This document shows positions 1 to 9,967 of a stretch of DNA of 64,000 nt, piece after piece. Made by a program: the position numbers and the translations under genes. The notes under the pieces were generated by a model that ran no database searches, had not been told where the DNA came from, and saw only the letters and a list, made by a program, of their open reading frames with translations. Source of the stretch: Jackrogersella multiformis. Its lineage: Eukaryota > Ascomycota > Sordariomycetes > Xylariales > Hypoxylaceae. How positions within the stretch are numbered: the first letter of the stretch is position 1; each line of letters starts with the position of its first letter. The DNA lies in NCBI GenBank assembly GCA_902806575.1, contig CADCXD010000008.1, positions 2,046,001-2,110,000 of the forward strand, given 5' to 3'.

Positions 1-1441
1 ACGACCTCTCTGACGACACAAATGATTTTCGGTTTCCGCATTCTCACTGAAGATGACCCACTGCCCAAGAAATTATTCTATGTTAGTATTATTCCCGGAT
101 TTTCCGGAATGTCGAAACTTTGATCCTAACTCATTTTATGAGCAGTCATTCGACATATTTTCTAGAATATGTTTCTCCTTGGTAAGTCTCGGAGAAAAAG
201 ATTTGTACCAACGAGTGTTGCCACAGTACTCAAAAACTCGGCGTTACTAACTGCTAGCGTTTTGCTCTGTAAACCATAGACAGCAACCTTGTTGGATATG
301 TATCCACCACTGAGACGCCTGCCAGATCTACTTCTACCAACGAAAAGACGAGCCAGGGAATTCCACAAGGCAGAACGGGAGATTTTCCTGCATTTATACC
401 TAGAAATGAAGAAGAAAACCCGTCAGGGCACGGCTCCGGTAAGTAACAGCAGCTTAAAAGAGATGCAAAGTCCTCGATTGTCGAAAAAGCGACAAGATAA
501 AGACAATGGATGAGTTTAGCTGATTGAACATCCACCCCTTACGTAGCCGTGTTTCTCTCGCGATCTCGTGCGAATCCAAGAGGAAGAAGGCATGACGGAC
601 GATCAGGCCGCATACACGAGCGGCTCGCTCCTCCAGGGCGGCCTCGGCTCGACGACCGAGACGCTGACAGGTTTTGTCAAAGCCATGGTTCTCTTCCCCA
701 ACGTGGTCAAGGCCGCGCAGGCCGAGCTCGACCACGTCTGCGAGAATCGCATTCCCGACCTGGATGACATGTCTGACCTACGCTATGTTAGGGGCTGCAT
801 CAAAGAGGCCCTGCGCTGGATGCCCGCCAGCCCGCTCGGCATCCCACATGCGCTGACGGACGATGACGAGTACATGGGATACAGGCTTCCCAAGGGAGCT
901 GTCGTCATTTGCAACGTTCGGTTAGTCTCTCCCTTATATGTACTTACGACGTGTTTTCACTGAAGGTTTTTTTTCCCAACATTGACCAAAAAAAACCAGA
1001 GCCATACACAACGATCCAGATCGTTATCCCGACCCTCACACTTTTGATCCTTCGCGGTGGGCGCAGGACAGCCAGACGGCCGCGCAAGCGGCAACCAACG
1101 CCGACGTGAGTCAGCGTGACCACTTCATGTTTGGCGCGGGCCGACGCATGTGTCAGGGGATCCACATCGCCGAGCGGTCGCTGTTCCTATCCATGTCGCG
1201 GCTATTATGGGCCTTCCATTTCCGGCGAGCCGTCGATCCGGGCACGGGCCGCGAGATCCCCATACCCGATCCCGACGATCTGCAGGGCGGTATCTTTGTA
1301 ATGCCCCGCCCATTCCACGCTAACATCGTGCCGCGAGACGAGGAAAAAGTAAGGCTTGTAGGGGAGGCGTGGGAAGAGGCGTCGGCGCGCTTCCTAGACG
1401 AGAATCTACAGTGGAAGGAGGTGCCGAAGGTCTCCGTGTAG
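1..1441 (+). CDS. Cytochrome P450 monooxygenase, 3' part (5' end outside window)
   Basis: Heme-thiolate monooxygenase, microsomal class by family, of the type common in fungal secondary metabolism. The gene enters already open, and five exons join in frame to 363 visible residues: 1-81, 146-181, 280-438, 547-920 and 1000-1441. Introns are 64, 98, 108 and 79 nt with GT..AG ends and CTAAC branch points. Diagnostic sequence: the SLTTQM segment at the edge, DMYPPLRRLPD (the loop typical of the O-methylsterigmatocystin-oxidoreductase-like P450s), the K-helix ExxR in KEALRWMP, the PERF-region equivalent DPSRW, and the heme loop FGAGRRMCQG with its Cys ligand. Odd point: the I-helix reads GGLGSTTETL, where relatives usually have an acidic residue before the Thr. 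The substrate cannot be told. Next to a second P450 and an FSH1 hydrolase. Family assignment is secure; exon 2 (36 nt) is the least certain piece. Confidence 0.88.
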
Positions 1442-2186
1442 ACGATGCACGAAGGAAAATAGGTGGATATTAATTCTACTGTTAGGAAGAAGGCTAGGTT
1501 AGGATCTAGCTATAGTGACGACCTGCTCTGGATTTATTCGTTATGATCCTAATTTCCAATTTCTCGTTCTACATAGGACTTATATAGAAACTAGGTTACG
1601 GGGTAGTTAGAAGCTAGGTTACCAACAATCAAAGCGAAATAGGCAGTTCAATCAAGCATGACAGGTACCTCCTATGTAGGTACCTAGGGTAGACTACACG
1701 ACCAAAATGTTGTCAAGCCTAAAATTCAACACAAGGAGGATGCATATGTCTACTAGAAAACCTAGGTTAATGTATTACTACCAGTTCAATTTATACAATA
1801 CTCATCAAGGCCGGGCGTTTATGCAACTCCAATAGAGGTAGGTGACAAACGGGAAGATTTCAAGGGCACCCAAAGACCTACAATATTGTACTATTATTAG
1901 TACTTGTACATTGGAATCCTATGTGCCAACAATCTTGGCCCCCTCAGCGCCTCAGGCATCAGTGCAGATCATGTTACACAACGCAGCCATTATTTGCTTT
2001 GTATCTACTTTGTATCTGGAGGGATGGTAGTAAGCAGCCTAAAGTAAGCTTCCATGCATATCTCCCTTCTCCCTGGGGCTCTTTAAGACATTCGTCGATA
2101 TCCATACCTAGGTACCCACATTCATCTCCACCGACGTATCTACCTACCTAGGTATCTACCTAACCATCTATATCGTCGCCAGCAGT
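1442..2186. other. Intergenic spacer, AT-rich
   Basis: No convincing coding sequence on either strand; short ORFs lack family resemblance. It contains several CCTAGG/TACCTAGGTAC palindromes (for example 2105-2115) and presumably the terminator of the upstream P450 and the promoter of the downstream one. Confidence 0.6.
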
Positions 2187-3953
2187 ATGTTGTTCCTCGA
2201 GATGATTAGCTCTGCTGCTGTATTCGTGCCGTACGGTTTTACTTTGATTGTAAGGCTATAAAATCTGTCAATAACTTAAACAAATAACTGATGGTTCTTT
2301 TCTCGCCGTGCTTGCTGTAGCTTCTCCTAGCTGTCTCATATCGCCTTCTGCTGCACCCTCTACGCAGTTATCCAGGGCCCCTCCTAGCCAAGTTGACTGA
2401 TGGTTATGCTGGTGTAATTGCTGCTCAGAGACGCATGCCCTTGGTTGTTTACGAACTACACGAGAAACATGGTATAGCCTCGTCCTAGACCCTGTTTCTG
2501 TACCACCACGATGTTAACGATGTTCCAGGACCGGTAGTTAGGCTGGCGCCAAATAGGCTACTTTTCAATTCTGCCACGGCGTTTAGAAGTACGTTCCTGC
2601 TAGCTCAAGCTTTTGACTTATATACCTACTGAGCTGCTTTTCAAAGGCATCTACCAGAACGATGATCGCATCACCAAGGCGTTCACGTACGAGCTCTTGA
2701 CTAGGAATGGGGTCTACAGCGTTTTCAACACTCTCGACAGAGACCTGCACCGCGCTAAGCGGAAGGTGGTCAGCCAGGCATTTTCCGAGCGGTCGACGCG
2801 GTCCTTCGAGCCTGCTCTCCTGCCCAAGGTCGACATCTACCTCAAGCAGCTCCTCGAGTCGTCGGCGCAGCCCGCCAACATGACGCAGAAGATGGGCCAC
2901 CTGGCCATCGACATCATCGCCGAGCTCGCGCTGGGCTACGACCTCGCGACGCAGACGAGCGAGGAGAACCGCTTCTTCGCGGAGGCGATGACGGTCAGCT
3001 TCTTCGTCGGCAACATCTCGCACCACTTCCCCGCATTCCACAAGGTCCACACTAACATGGTATTCGACTACATTTTCTACGCGACGAGGGAGAGGTTCGT
3101 CCGCCTGCTGGAGAAGATGGTGCGGTCCCGCCTCGCCCTGGACACGCATGCGAAGCCCGACTTCTTCTCCTTCGTCGCCCACGCGCTCCCCAGCGAGGCG
3201 CACAAGACGCGCGACAGCGTCATCTGGAAGGAGGCCATGGTCTTCCTGGTGGCCGGCGGGGACACGGTGGCTACGGCCATGACGGCCGCGTTCTTCTACC
3301 TGTCGCGGAACCCGGCCTGCTACGCACGCCTGGCTGACGAGATCCGGTCCACGTTTTCCACCGGCAGCGATATCAAGGGCGGGTCGCAGCTGTCGAACTG
3401 CCACTACCTCCGCGCCTGCATCGACGAAGCCCTTCGGATGTCTCCCCCCGTCTCGGCGAACCTGTGGCGTCAACAGGTTGCTGCAGATGAGGAGCCCCTG
3501 TGCATAGACGGCCACTACATCCCCAGGGGCACTCTTTTCGGCGTGAACGTTTACGCCTTGAGCCACAACGCTGCCATCTTCCCCGAGCCCTTTGCGTTCA
3601 AACCGGAGCGCTGGCTGTCTCCCGGCGACACCAAAATAGAGACGGTCGGGAGTGAGGAGGCGTCCAAGAAGCCGATTCTAGAGGCATTCGCCAGCTTTTC
3701 CATCGGGCCGCGCAACTGCGTAGGCAAGCCATTGGCATATCTGGAAGCATCTCTTGTCCTGGCCAAGACGCTGTGGTACTTCGACTTCGAAGCCGCTCCC
3801 GGTCCGCTTGGCTCTATTGGAGAGGGCTGGGACAGAGGAAGACCAGGCGAGTTTTGCACCAAAGACGGCTTCAATTCGACCCATGACGGTCCTTTCTTGG
3901 TCTTCCGTGCACGAGAGTCTGTCTCCTTGGAGGAAGACTTTAATAATCAATAG
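2187..3953 (+). CDS. Cytochrome P450 monooxygenase (complete, 4 exons)
   Basis: Membrane-anchored heme monooxygenase, 526 residues, of the benzoate-4-monooxygenase/isotrichodermin-hydroxylase-like kind. Exons: 2187-2249, 2321-2471, 2529-2588, 2647-3953; introns of 71, 57 and 58 nt keep one frame throughout. The first exon gives an N-terminal membrane anchor starting MLFLEMISSAAVF, followed by LLLHPLRSYPGP, the usual proline-rich hinge after a P450 anchor. Further motifs: PVVRLAPNRL; I-helix AGGDTVATAM with the normal acid-Thr pair; ExxR in DEALRMSPP; FKPERW; heme loop FSIGPRNCVG. The start was chosen because the frame before LLLAVSYR is closed by TAG at 2318-2320, which is the acceptor of intron 1, and the upstream ATG exon supplies exactly the missing anchor. 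Substrate unknown. Same orientation as the P450 upstream, 745 bp away; probably independently transcribed. Confidence 0.92.
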
Positions 3954-5840
3954 TAAATTGTATCATTTGATTGAGAGTATTCCAGCGAGTCATATAAACA
4001 TTAGCTACCTAGGTAGTTTGGTATATTTCAAAAGATGGTTACGGATGCTTCAATTGATCAACTGTGCTGTTGTTGTAAATTGTAGATTAAAGCTGTAAGG
4101 ACACCCCGGTCCAGGTGAATCCCTTTTCTCCTAAGATGCATAGTTTCTACGCCCCACTAAAAGTAGAGGTACCTAGGTAGACAAAATGTGGGCCAATTGT
4201 ATCCATCCCGGCAGAATATTATCACCGCCCAGATTACCAAATCAGCCCCTCCATCTATTAACCCGTATAATCGAATGTTTGCACCCAGTTTAATTGCATA
4301 TATGCATCTCCTTTTTAACCTCCCCCTTAACTTCCTTAATGATCCCCCTATTATGAAATCTCGTATAATATCAGTAATAATACCTAGCTACATTGAAACC
4401 CTATTAGTCTTGTATCGAAAAGAATTCTAGTTCACCTGGAGGCTCTCGCCTCTAAAATCTCGCTCAACGGTAATGGGCGATCGCGTGAGGAATAAAATGT
4501 ACTACTGTTAGCGACGACATGTACCATAAAGTGTGTCGAATATAGCACCAATATTAATACTTAGGATCATATTGTTTTTGATTAATTCTTATATCCGCGG
4601 CTTAACCATATTACAAGATGATGGGCCGTTCTTGGAGCAAGTATTGTCGGCGTATCATTTTATGCTGGGCTAAATAAAAGAAGGATCCCCTATGCAGCTA
4701 TTAATGCCTGCATTTTATTCCTCATAAATCATATACATATTTTGGAAAGCGTATGATAAATTCGGATAAATTAAATCCTTGGTGAATTGAATGAATTGAA
4801 AAAGAAAAGGAAGAATGAGTTGATGTGGGCAGCTGAGGGTGACAGGAGAGAAAAAAAGGAGGGCAAAGATCCAATGACGGAAAAGATTATTTGATAGAAG
4901 TTACAAAAAATTATGGTCTTGGTCAACTGGTGGGTGGGGTGGTGGTACTTACTCGTCGTTCGTATTTTTCGGTTCGTAGTTGGTAGTTAGTAGTTCGAAT
5001 CCTATAGTTAGTAGTAGTCATCGAAGTCAGTGTCGTCGAAGTCGTCGGTGTCATCGGAGTCGTCGGTGTCGTTGAAGTCGGATTCTTAGGCAGGGAGACT
5101 AGCTCACCGTTACCCTCAGCCGGTGCTGGATAGAATCATAGGAAGGTCAGAGTCGTCGGGTCGGGTTGAAAATTCTGAGGTTTTTTGCCTCAGGTCGGAT
5201 TCGAATCGCGGTGCTGCGTCATTGTTAGCATTGTAGTCTGGTGCTGTTCCCAGTTGACCAAGCCATGCTATTTGTTGATAAAACCTTCTAATACTTGACA
5301 TTATATACCATACTTTGGTTGCCAGTGGTTTGAGTCACGCTGGTCAAGGCACTTGTGGCCGACCATCGTGTTGTTCATATATGTCACTTGACCTTTGGCA
5401 CCTAGCAGTGCCGGCGTCCTAGCAACATGGAACCCTGCAGTCTACCTAGGTAGTTACAGCAGCCGCACAAATGAAAGTGTCGGCACCTCTTGAACGAGAA
5501 TGGATACCTCGTAAATAAATCTATCCTGTTTCTTCCTCTTTTGTACCCTTCCCTTTATTCATGTATTATATATGCTTGAGGATATAATCCCCTCAATCAC
5601 AGCCCCTTATTTACCATATCTAAGGAACGTAACGTATCAGACGAACATCACTTGGCAGATGTGTAATCCTAATTGCGAGTATATCTACCCATACAGCGAT
5701 ATGATGAATATCTGTCTATTTATTCCACATCGATGTGTTTAGTAATAACATCCGCCGCTCTAGCTGTCTACCATGAATCATATAGCAATATCTAATCTAA
5801 ATCATAGCCACCCTCATACCCACGCCCATACAACGATCTC
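3954..5840. other. Intergenic region with no firm gene
   Basis: AT-rich, many stops in all frames. The only structured parts are a GTC/TCG-rich short repeat (5017-5080) and a 61-codon minus ORF at 5116-5301, discussed as a finding. The rest shows nothing I can support. Confidence 0.5.
5017..5080. repeat. Imperfect GTCGTCGGTGTC-type short tandem repeat
   Basis: Degenerate repetition of gtcgtcg-a/g-gtc blocks over about 64 bp. Read on the minus strand it encodes an Asp/Thr/Phe-rich acidic run ending in a stop near 5015, so it could be the acidic tail of a decayed or unrecognised protein rather than a plain microsatellite. Confidence 0.5.
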
Positions 5841-6638
5841 TCAGCCCTTTAGTGCCCCGGTTTCCCTCGCAACATCTAAGATCTGGTCTATTAACGGCTG
5901 TACATCCGACCCCTTCAGTGGCACCCTGTGTGCGCCGTCCCATTCTATAACTCTTGTGCTTCCCGGGTCGCAATACTCTTCCAGCAGCTCTCGATGAAGA
6001 TTCAATCCTGGGTCGTTCAGCCCGTGAACGTGAATCGTTGGAATCTTCAAGATGTGGTCGCCCTTCATCATTTCCATCAGATCCGGACCTCCCAAGATCC
6101 CTATCTGAGACGGGTGGCTCAGCATGGTTGACGTAAATACTTCTGGATCCAGGTTGACGATGGGGGCCCGCCCAGCCATGATCACGGCAAACTTCCAATC
6201 TGAACCCGCGAGCGCAAACCCGAGTTTCGCGGTTCGGATCTGTTGCCTGAACAGCAAGCTCGCAGACATCTTAGCGCCCTGGCTGAAGCCGAGCAGCGCG
6301 ACCCACGGGCCCGTGGCGCCCGCGCGGTCATCAGCATCCATGGCGTCTTTCAGCGAAGCGTCGATGTCCGCGATGGCGGTGTCATCCTCCACCTCGGGTT
6401 GGTCTGGGAGCCAGCGCAACCAGCGCTTGAAGGGTCCATGTTCGGCATAGACGGATAGTACATCCGGGCCAGCGGAGGACTCAAATGGAGCCTCGGCGTA
6501 GACGAACCGGAAGTAGGGCTGTAGCATCCGGGACAGGACGCGGCACTGCGCTCTGAAGATGCGAGCGTTGGTGCCACCGCCATGTAGGCAAAGGATACGC
6601 GGTAGGTGCAGCGTCGGGTCCGAGCCGTTCCGTTCCAT
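5841..6638 (-). CDS. FSH1-family serine hydrolase (alpha/beta hydrolase)
   Basis: Single-exon 265-residue alpha/beta hydrolase of the FSH1 (DUF341) family, esterase or thioesterase-like. Visible signature: the N-terminal RILCLHGGGTNARIF oxyanion/HGGG segment (about residues 14-28), nucleophile elbow GFSQGA with Ser119, the likely acid Asp209 in HGLNDPG, and the likely catalytic His237 in GAHRVP. Length and motif order fit the family, so the enzyme looks intact. Family members such as LovG release polyketides from their synthases; others are general serine hydrolases. It lies convergent to two P450s, which makes a role in secondary metabolism plausible but unproven, since no synthase backbone is inside the window. 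Start ATG at 6636-6638 directly precedes the conserved domain. Confidence 0.9.
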   Translation of the reverse strand: MERNGSDPTLHLPRILCLHGGGTNARIFRAQCRVLSRMLQPYFRFVYAEAPFESSAGPDVLSVYAEHGPFKRWLRWLPDQPEVEDDTAIADIDASLKDAMDADDRAGATGPWVALLGFSQGAKMSASLLFRQQIRTAKLGFALAGSDWKFAVIMAGRAPIVNLDPEVFTSTMLSHPSQIGILGGPDLMEMMKGDHILKIPTIHVHGLNDPGLNLHRELLEEYCDPGSTRVIEWDGAHRVPLKGSDVQPLIDQILDVARETGALKG

Positions 6639-7083
6639 GATTTTGTCCTCGTTGCGCTGCCGAATGCACTTTGCGCTGCTTACTATTGCTGATGCGATGT
6701 GTAGAGCGGGGTGTCGGACTGCGCTGTAGCTCGGGGATAGGCAGAATTCAGCTTCAGGTTAACGACGGTATAGTAGCATATTAGTAGAAATAGAAATTAA
6801 CATCGGCGTAGGTGTAAATTAGGTATCTCGAAGTATAATGACAATAAAGAATGATGTTAGCGGTGAGTTATCCGACCTCATGCAGCAGAAACTCCGGATC
6901 CGCGTCGCTGACATGTGTCAGAAAGGAAATATGATTCTCCAATAAGACATAGCCAATAAGGATGTAAGAGCAGGTCACTGTACTATTTCGGACTTCTCCA
7001 ACTTAGTAAGCTGTATCAGCTCGCGCACCAATGAGGGCAAAGAATTAAAATAATCAGCCACTTCCATGGAAACCCTAGATCCA
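6639..7083. other. Intergenic spacer (445 bp)
   Basis: Promoter side of the FSH1 gene and the 3' side of the AAA+ gene. A 38-codon minus-strand continuation of the AAA+ gene in another frame (about 6975-7088) is present; see the AAA+ entry. Nothing else supported. Confidence 0.5.
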
Positions 7084-9208
7084 TCAAACCCCCTTATCAC
7101 GTACCAGTTTAACTTGAACTTCCTTGTCAACACTGACATCGACGTCGAAGTAAGTAGTGGGCTGATTCTCGTCAAACTCATCACCATTTGCTAGATACTG
7201 ACTAATGAGCTGATCCTGGATATTCCTCTCTACTGCCTGACCAATGCTGCGCGCGCCAGTCTTCTTGTCATACTCATCCTGTGCGATTATAGAGCAGACT
7301 GTCGCATCATTCTTGATGCGAATGCTGATATTTCCGACATATATGTCCTCTTCTGGATTCAAAGACAGGCGTATACGTTGGGTGACTTCATTCTCCAGAT
7401 CTATTAATGCTTTATGAGCGATGACGGCAGCCTCCGGCGGCGCAAAGACGACAAACGGCAGGATTTCGGTGATACGACCAGCTAAAGGAGCGCCGAAGTG
7501 TCCGATAAACTCGGTACGCAATTGGCGGCAGAGCTTCGTCACCAGCTTATCCTGGGCCTCCTCGTCTTCCGACTGGAAGAGGACTTTCTCGTTGGCACCG
7601 CAGAAAGCATGGATGCTGTCATCGAGTTTATTCGTAGCGAGAATCCAAATTGTCTTTGAGCAGTCAATAATTTTACCACTGCGACGATCCTCGTAGCGCC
7701 CTTTTCAGCCTTGTTAATATGCGGAATGCTGACTATTATGTAGGGATTTCGGTTGACTGACCGTCTTGGAAAGGCAACAATAACGTATTATGTATTTCCT
7801 TGCTCGTCTTTTCGAACTCGTCCATAAAAACAATGCACCGCTCTCCTGTGTTTCGAGCCAAGAAGTTATTGAGTGGTGAGCCGTCCTCATGTCCCGAAAA
7901 AGGGGGGCGGGGTCCGAATAGCTCGCTATCTTGCTTGAACAAGGTGCAGTCCACAACCTGCAAATCCAATGACATGAGCTCCCGAAATCTTCGAGCCAAT
8001 TCCGTCTTACCATGGCCACTGGGTCCTGCAAACACCATTATAAGCGGCTTTCTCTTCCGTAGAGAGAGGTAGCTTGAACGTGTCAGTTATTGGGGGTATG
8101 TATCTGGTATCTCGAACTTACACTAGCAGCTTTTTTTCGAGCCATCGAATCGCAATTGATTGAGCGACAATCATCTGATGGAGGCCTAAGACCTCCTCAG
8201 CTCCCTGACGCAACAGCACCTCCTTCTCACGACCGGAGTGTGGCTTAGCCTTGCTGGATCTGTAGAGATCATATCGCTGTGACAGGTTCAGCGCGTTAGC
8301 AAGATGAGTGCACACCTCTGCTGTACACCATTGTTTGTTGCCATCGTCGAGATCTTGAAGCTCCGCCTTTACTGGTCCATCCTCCGGTAAATCTCGGCAG
8401 TATGGGTCATAGAAAGCTTTAGGGATGACTCGAGGGTCTGCCCCAAATCTTAGGAGTGTGGAAAGTGTTCTCGAGGTCTGGTGCATGGTTTGACCTCCAT
8501 GAAGAATGGAGAAGGCGATTAAGGGGAAAAAATTGGGTCCCCATGTTGCGTTAGAATCTCCTCCATGCTTGATCCATGCGCGGATTATGTCAACATTATT
8601 GGTTGAGACGACGTAAAACATCGCTGGATATCCATCAATGCAAGTGTTCAAGTTCATGCCCAAACTTTCCTTGTCAGTGTCGCCCAGATACTTTCCGACG
8701 CTGTTGCTATCAGGCTGGCCGGCCTGTATTGCTCCAAGTAACTCCCGGAGCTCAAAGACGGAAGGGTCGCGAGGAGCCTTGATTGTAAACTCATGGGAAA
8801 TCGGGAGGGTTGGCACTTTAGGCATCCACGCATACCCTTCATAAATGCTATCACATTGGTCTTCCGGTGGATTATCAAGCGTATCAATCCCAAGCTGGTC
8901 TTTGTAACTCTCGTCCGACTGGCTCTGTGTGTCTTCGTTGTCAAATGGTGGATCTGGGGGAAGGAATTCCTGGGCACTATTAATCAAATGAAGGCCATAT
9001 TAACAAGGGGATTTCAAACCTCAATTCCCTTGTACATTTTGATTGCCTTTGTAACGTCATTCCCACACAACTGCAAGTTGTTAAGTACTATTCACGTGTA
9101 GGATAGCTTATATAAACTGACTTCGAGGCAATGTGATGCTGTATCTTCAGAACAGCCAGGACATTGATATATCACCTCGTATATATCCTTTTCTGATATA
9201 AGAGACAT
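7084..9208 (-). CDS. AAA+ ATPase with ClpB/Hsp104 D2-type module, fused to ankyrin-like N-terminal region
   Basis: Five exons on the minus strand (9208-9122, 9070-9020, 8969-8122, 8072-7762, 7700-7084; introns 51, 50, 49 and 61 nt) close in frame to 637 residues. An early exon reads VTKAIKMYKGIE, a Sel1-repeat-like helix. The middle exon (about residues 100-230) has ankyrin-like units (NVDIIRAWIKHGG, TLLRFGADP). Then comes one AAA+ ATPase: Walker A GPSGHGKTEL, ELFGPRPPF (the GAPPGYVG position of ClpB), Walker B CIVFMDEFEK, LLLPFQDG, sensor-1 WILATNK, and a ClpB-type C-terminal small domain with GARSIGQAVERNIQDQL. ClpB/Hsp104 have two AAA+ rings; only the D2-like one is here. The function is probably ATP-driven remodelling of a target bound by the N-terminal repeats (inference). 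The 5' end is uncertain: further coding-like sequence lies at about 9290-9495, and the stop follows a run of five G that may hide a frame change. Confidence 0.78.
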
Positions 9209-9967
9209 GATATTTGGGACGTATAATATTGCCGGTTGGAGTAAAAGGAAGATGATCGAAAGTACGAGGTTGAATAATGAAAATTCTCGAAGAGATTCAG
9301 CGCAATTTCGAGGACTAACAAAACGTGGGGTCTGCCATTCTCCGGTTTGCTATTCGATATATCATTCGGGCGGCTCGTTGCATCTAGGGGCAGCTGCATA
9401 GGTAATATTGGAAGCGTCGTGTTTCCTTTTCCTTTTTTAGCATCATCATATAATCGTCCAAGGATGTCGTTTGTAGTCGCCGAAGCTTTAACCAATCAAT
9501 ATCCCTTGCTATTATTCAACACACGCTGGCCACCGTGGAAAACTCTTCATCGTTTGTGATAACATTCTACTTTTACTGTGCTCGTGTTTTCTTGTTTCCA
9601 TCTCCTACGAAGCACTTCTATTTCGGATAGGGACAGTAGTAGGTTACCGAATACGTTCAGAAAAGGCAGGGGTGGCGTATTTAGATTTTGCCTCCCCGTA
9701 CATTATCTTATTCGGTTTGTAGGGATTTCGTGAGCATCGCCGTATACTCGACCCAACCTTCTACATACTTTCTGGGCAATTGAGCACCTTTCAGAATCAG
9801 GTCTGTTCAATTCTCACGCATTCATTCTACCTATTTCCCCCCCCTGAAATTTTACACGTCTAACTTCAACTATTCTGATCATCTTGGAAAAGAAATTACT
9901 CCTTGCTGCAATTTTTGCACCCAGTCCAACGTATACACAACACTCTTTAAGCCTCACCTCAGACATC
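9209..9967. promoter_or_regulatory. Divergent intergenic region between AAA+ and VWA genes
   Basis: About 760 bp separate the two divergent starts and must carry both promoters, unless a further AAA+ exon occupies part of it. A minus-strand open stretch (about 9290-9495) looks coding, with LLVLEIALNLFENF and DDAKKGKGN; I could not find a splice joining it in frame. Pyrimidine-rich sequence with CCCCCC lies just before the VWA start. No specific operator is recognised. Confidence 0.4.

Noticed and set aside
2583..3566. 327-codon minus-strand ORF opposite the second P450
   Set aside because: Arg/Val/Glu-rich shadow of a GC-rich gene. The plus strand has all P450 motifs, and the minus frame has no family resemblance.
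7421..7696. Plus ORFs opposite the AAA+ gene
   Set aside because: Shadows of the ClpB-type C-terminal domain on the minus strand.
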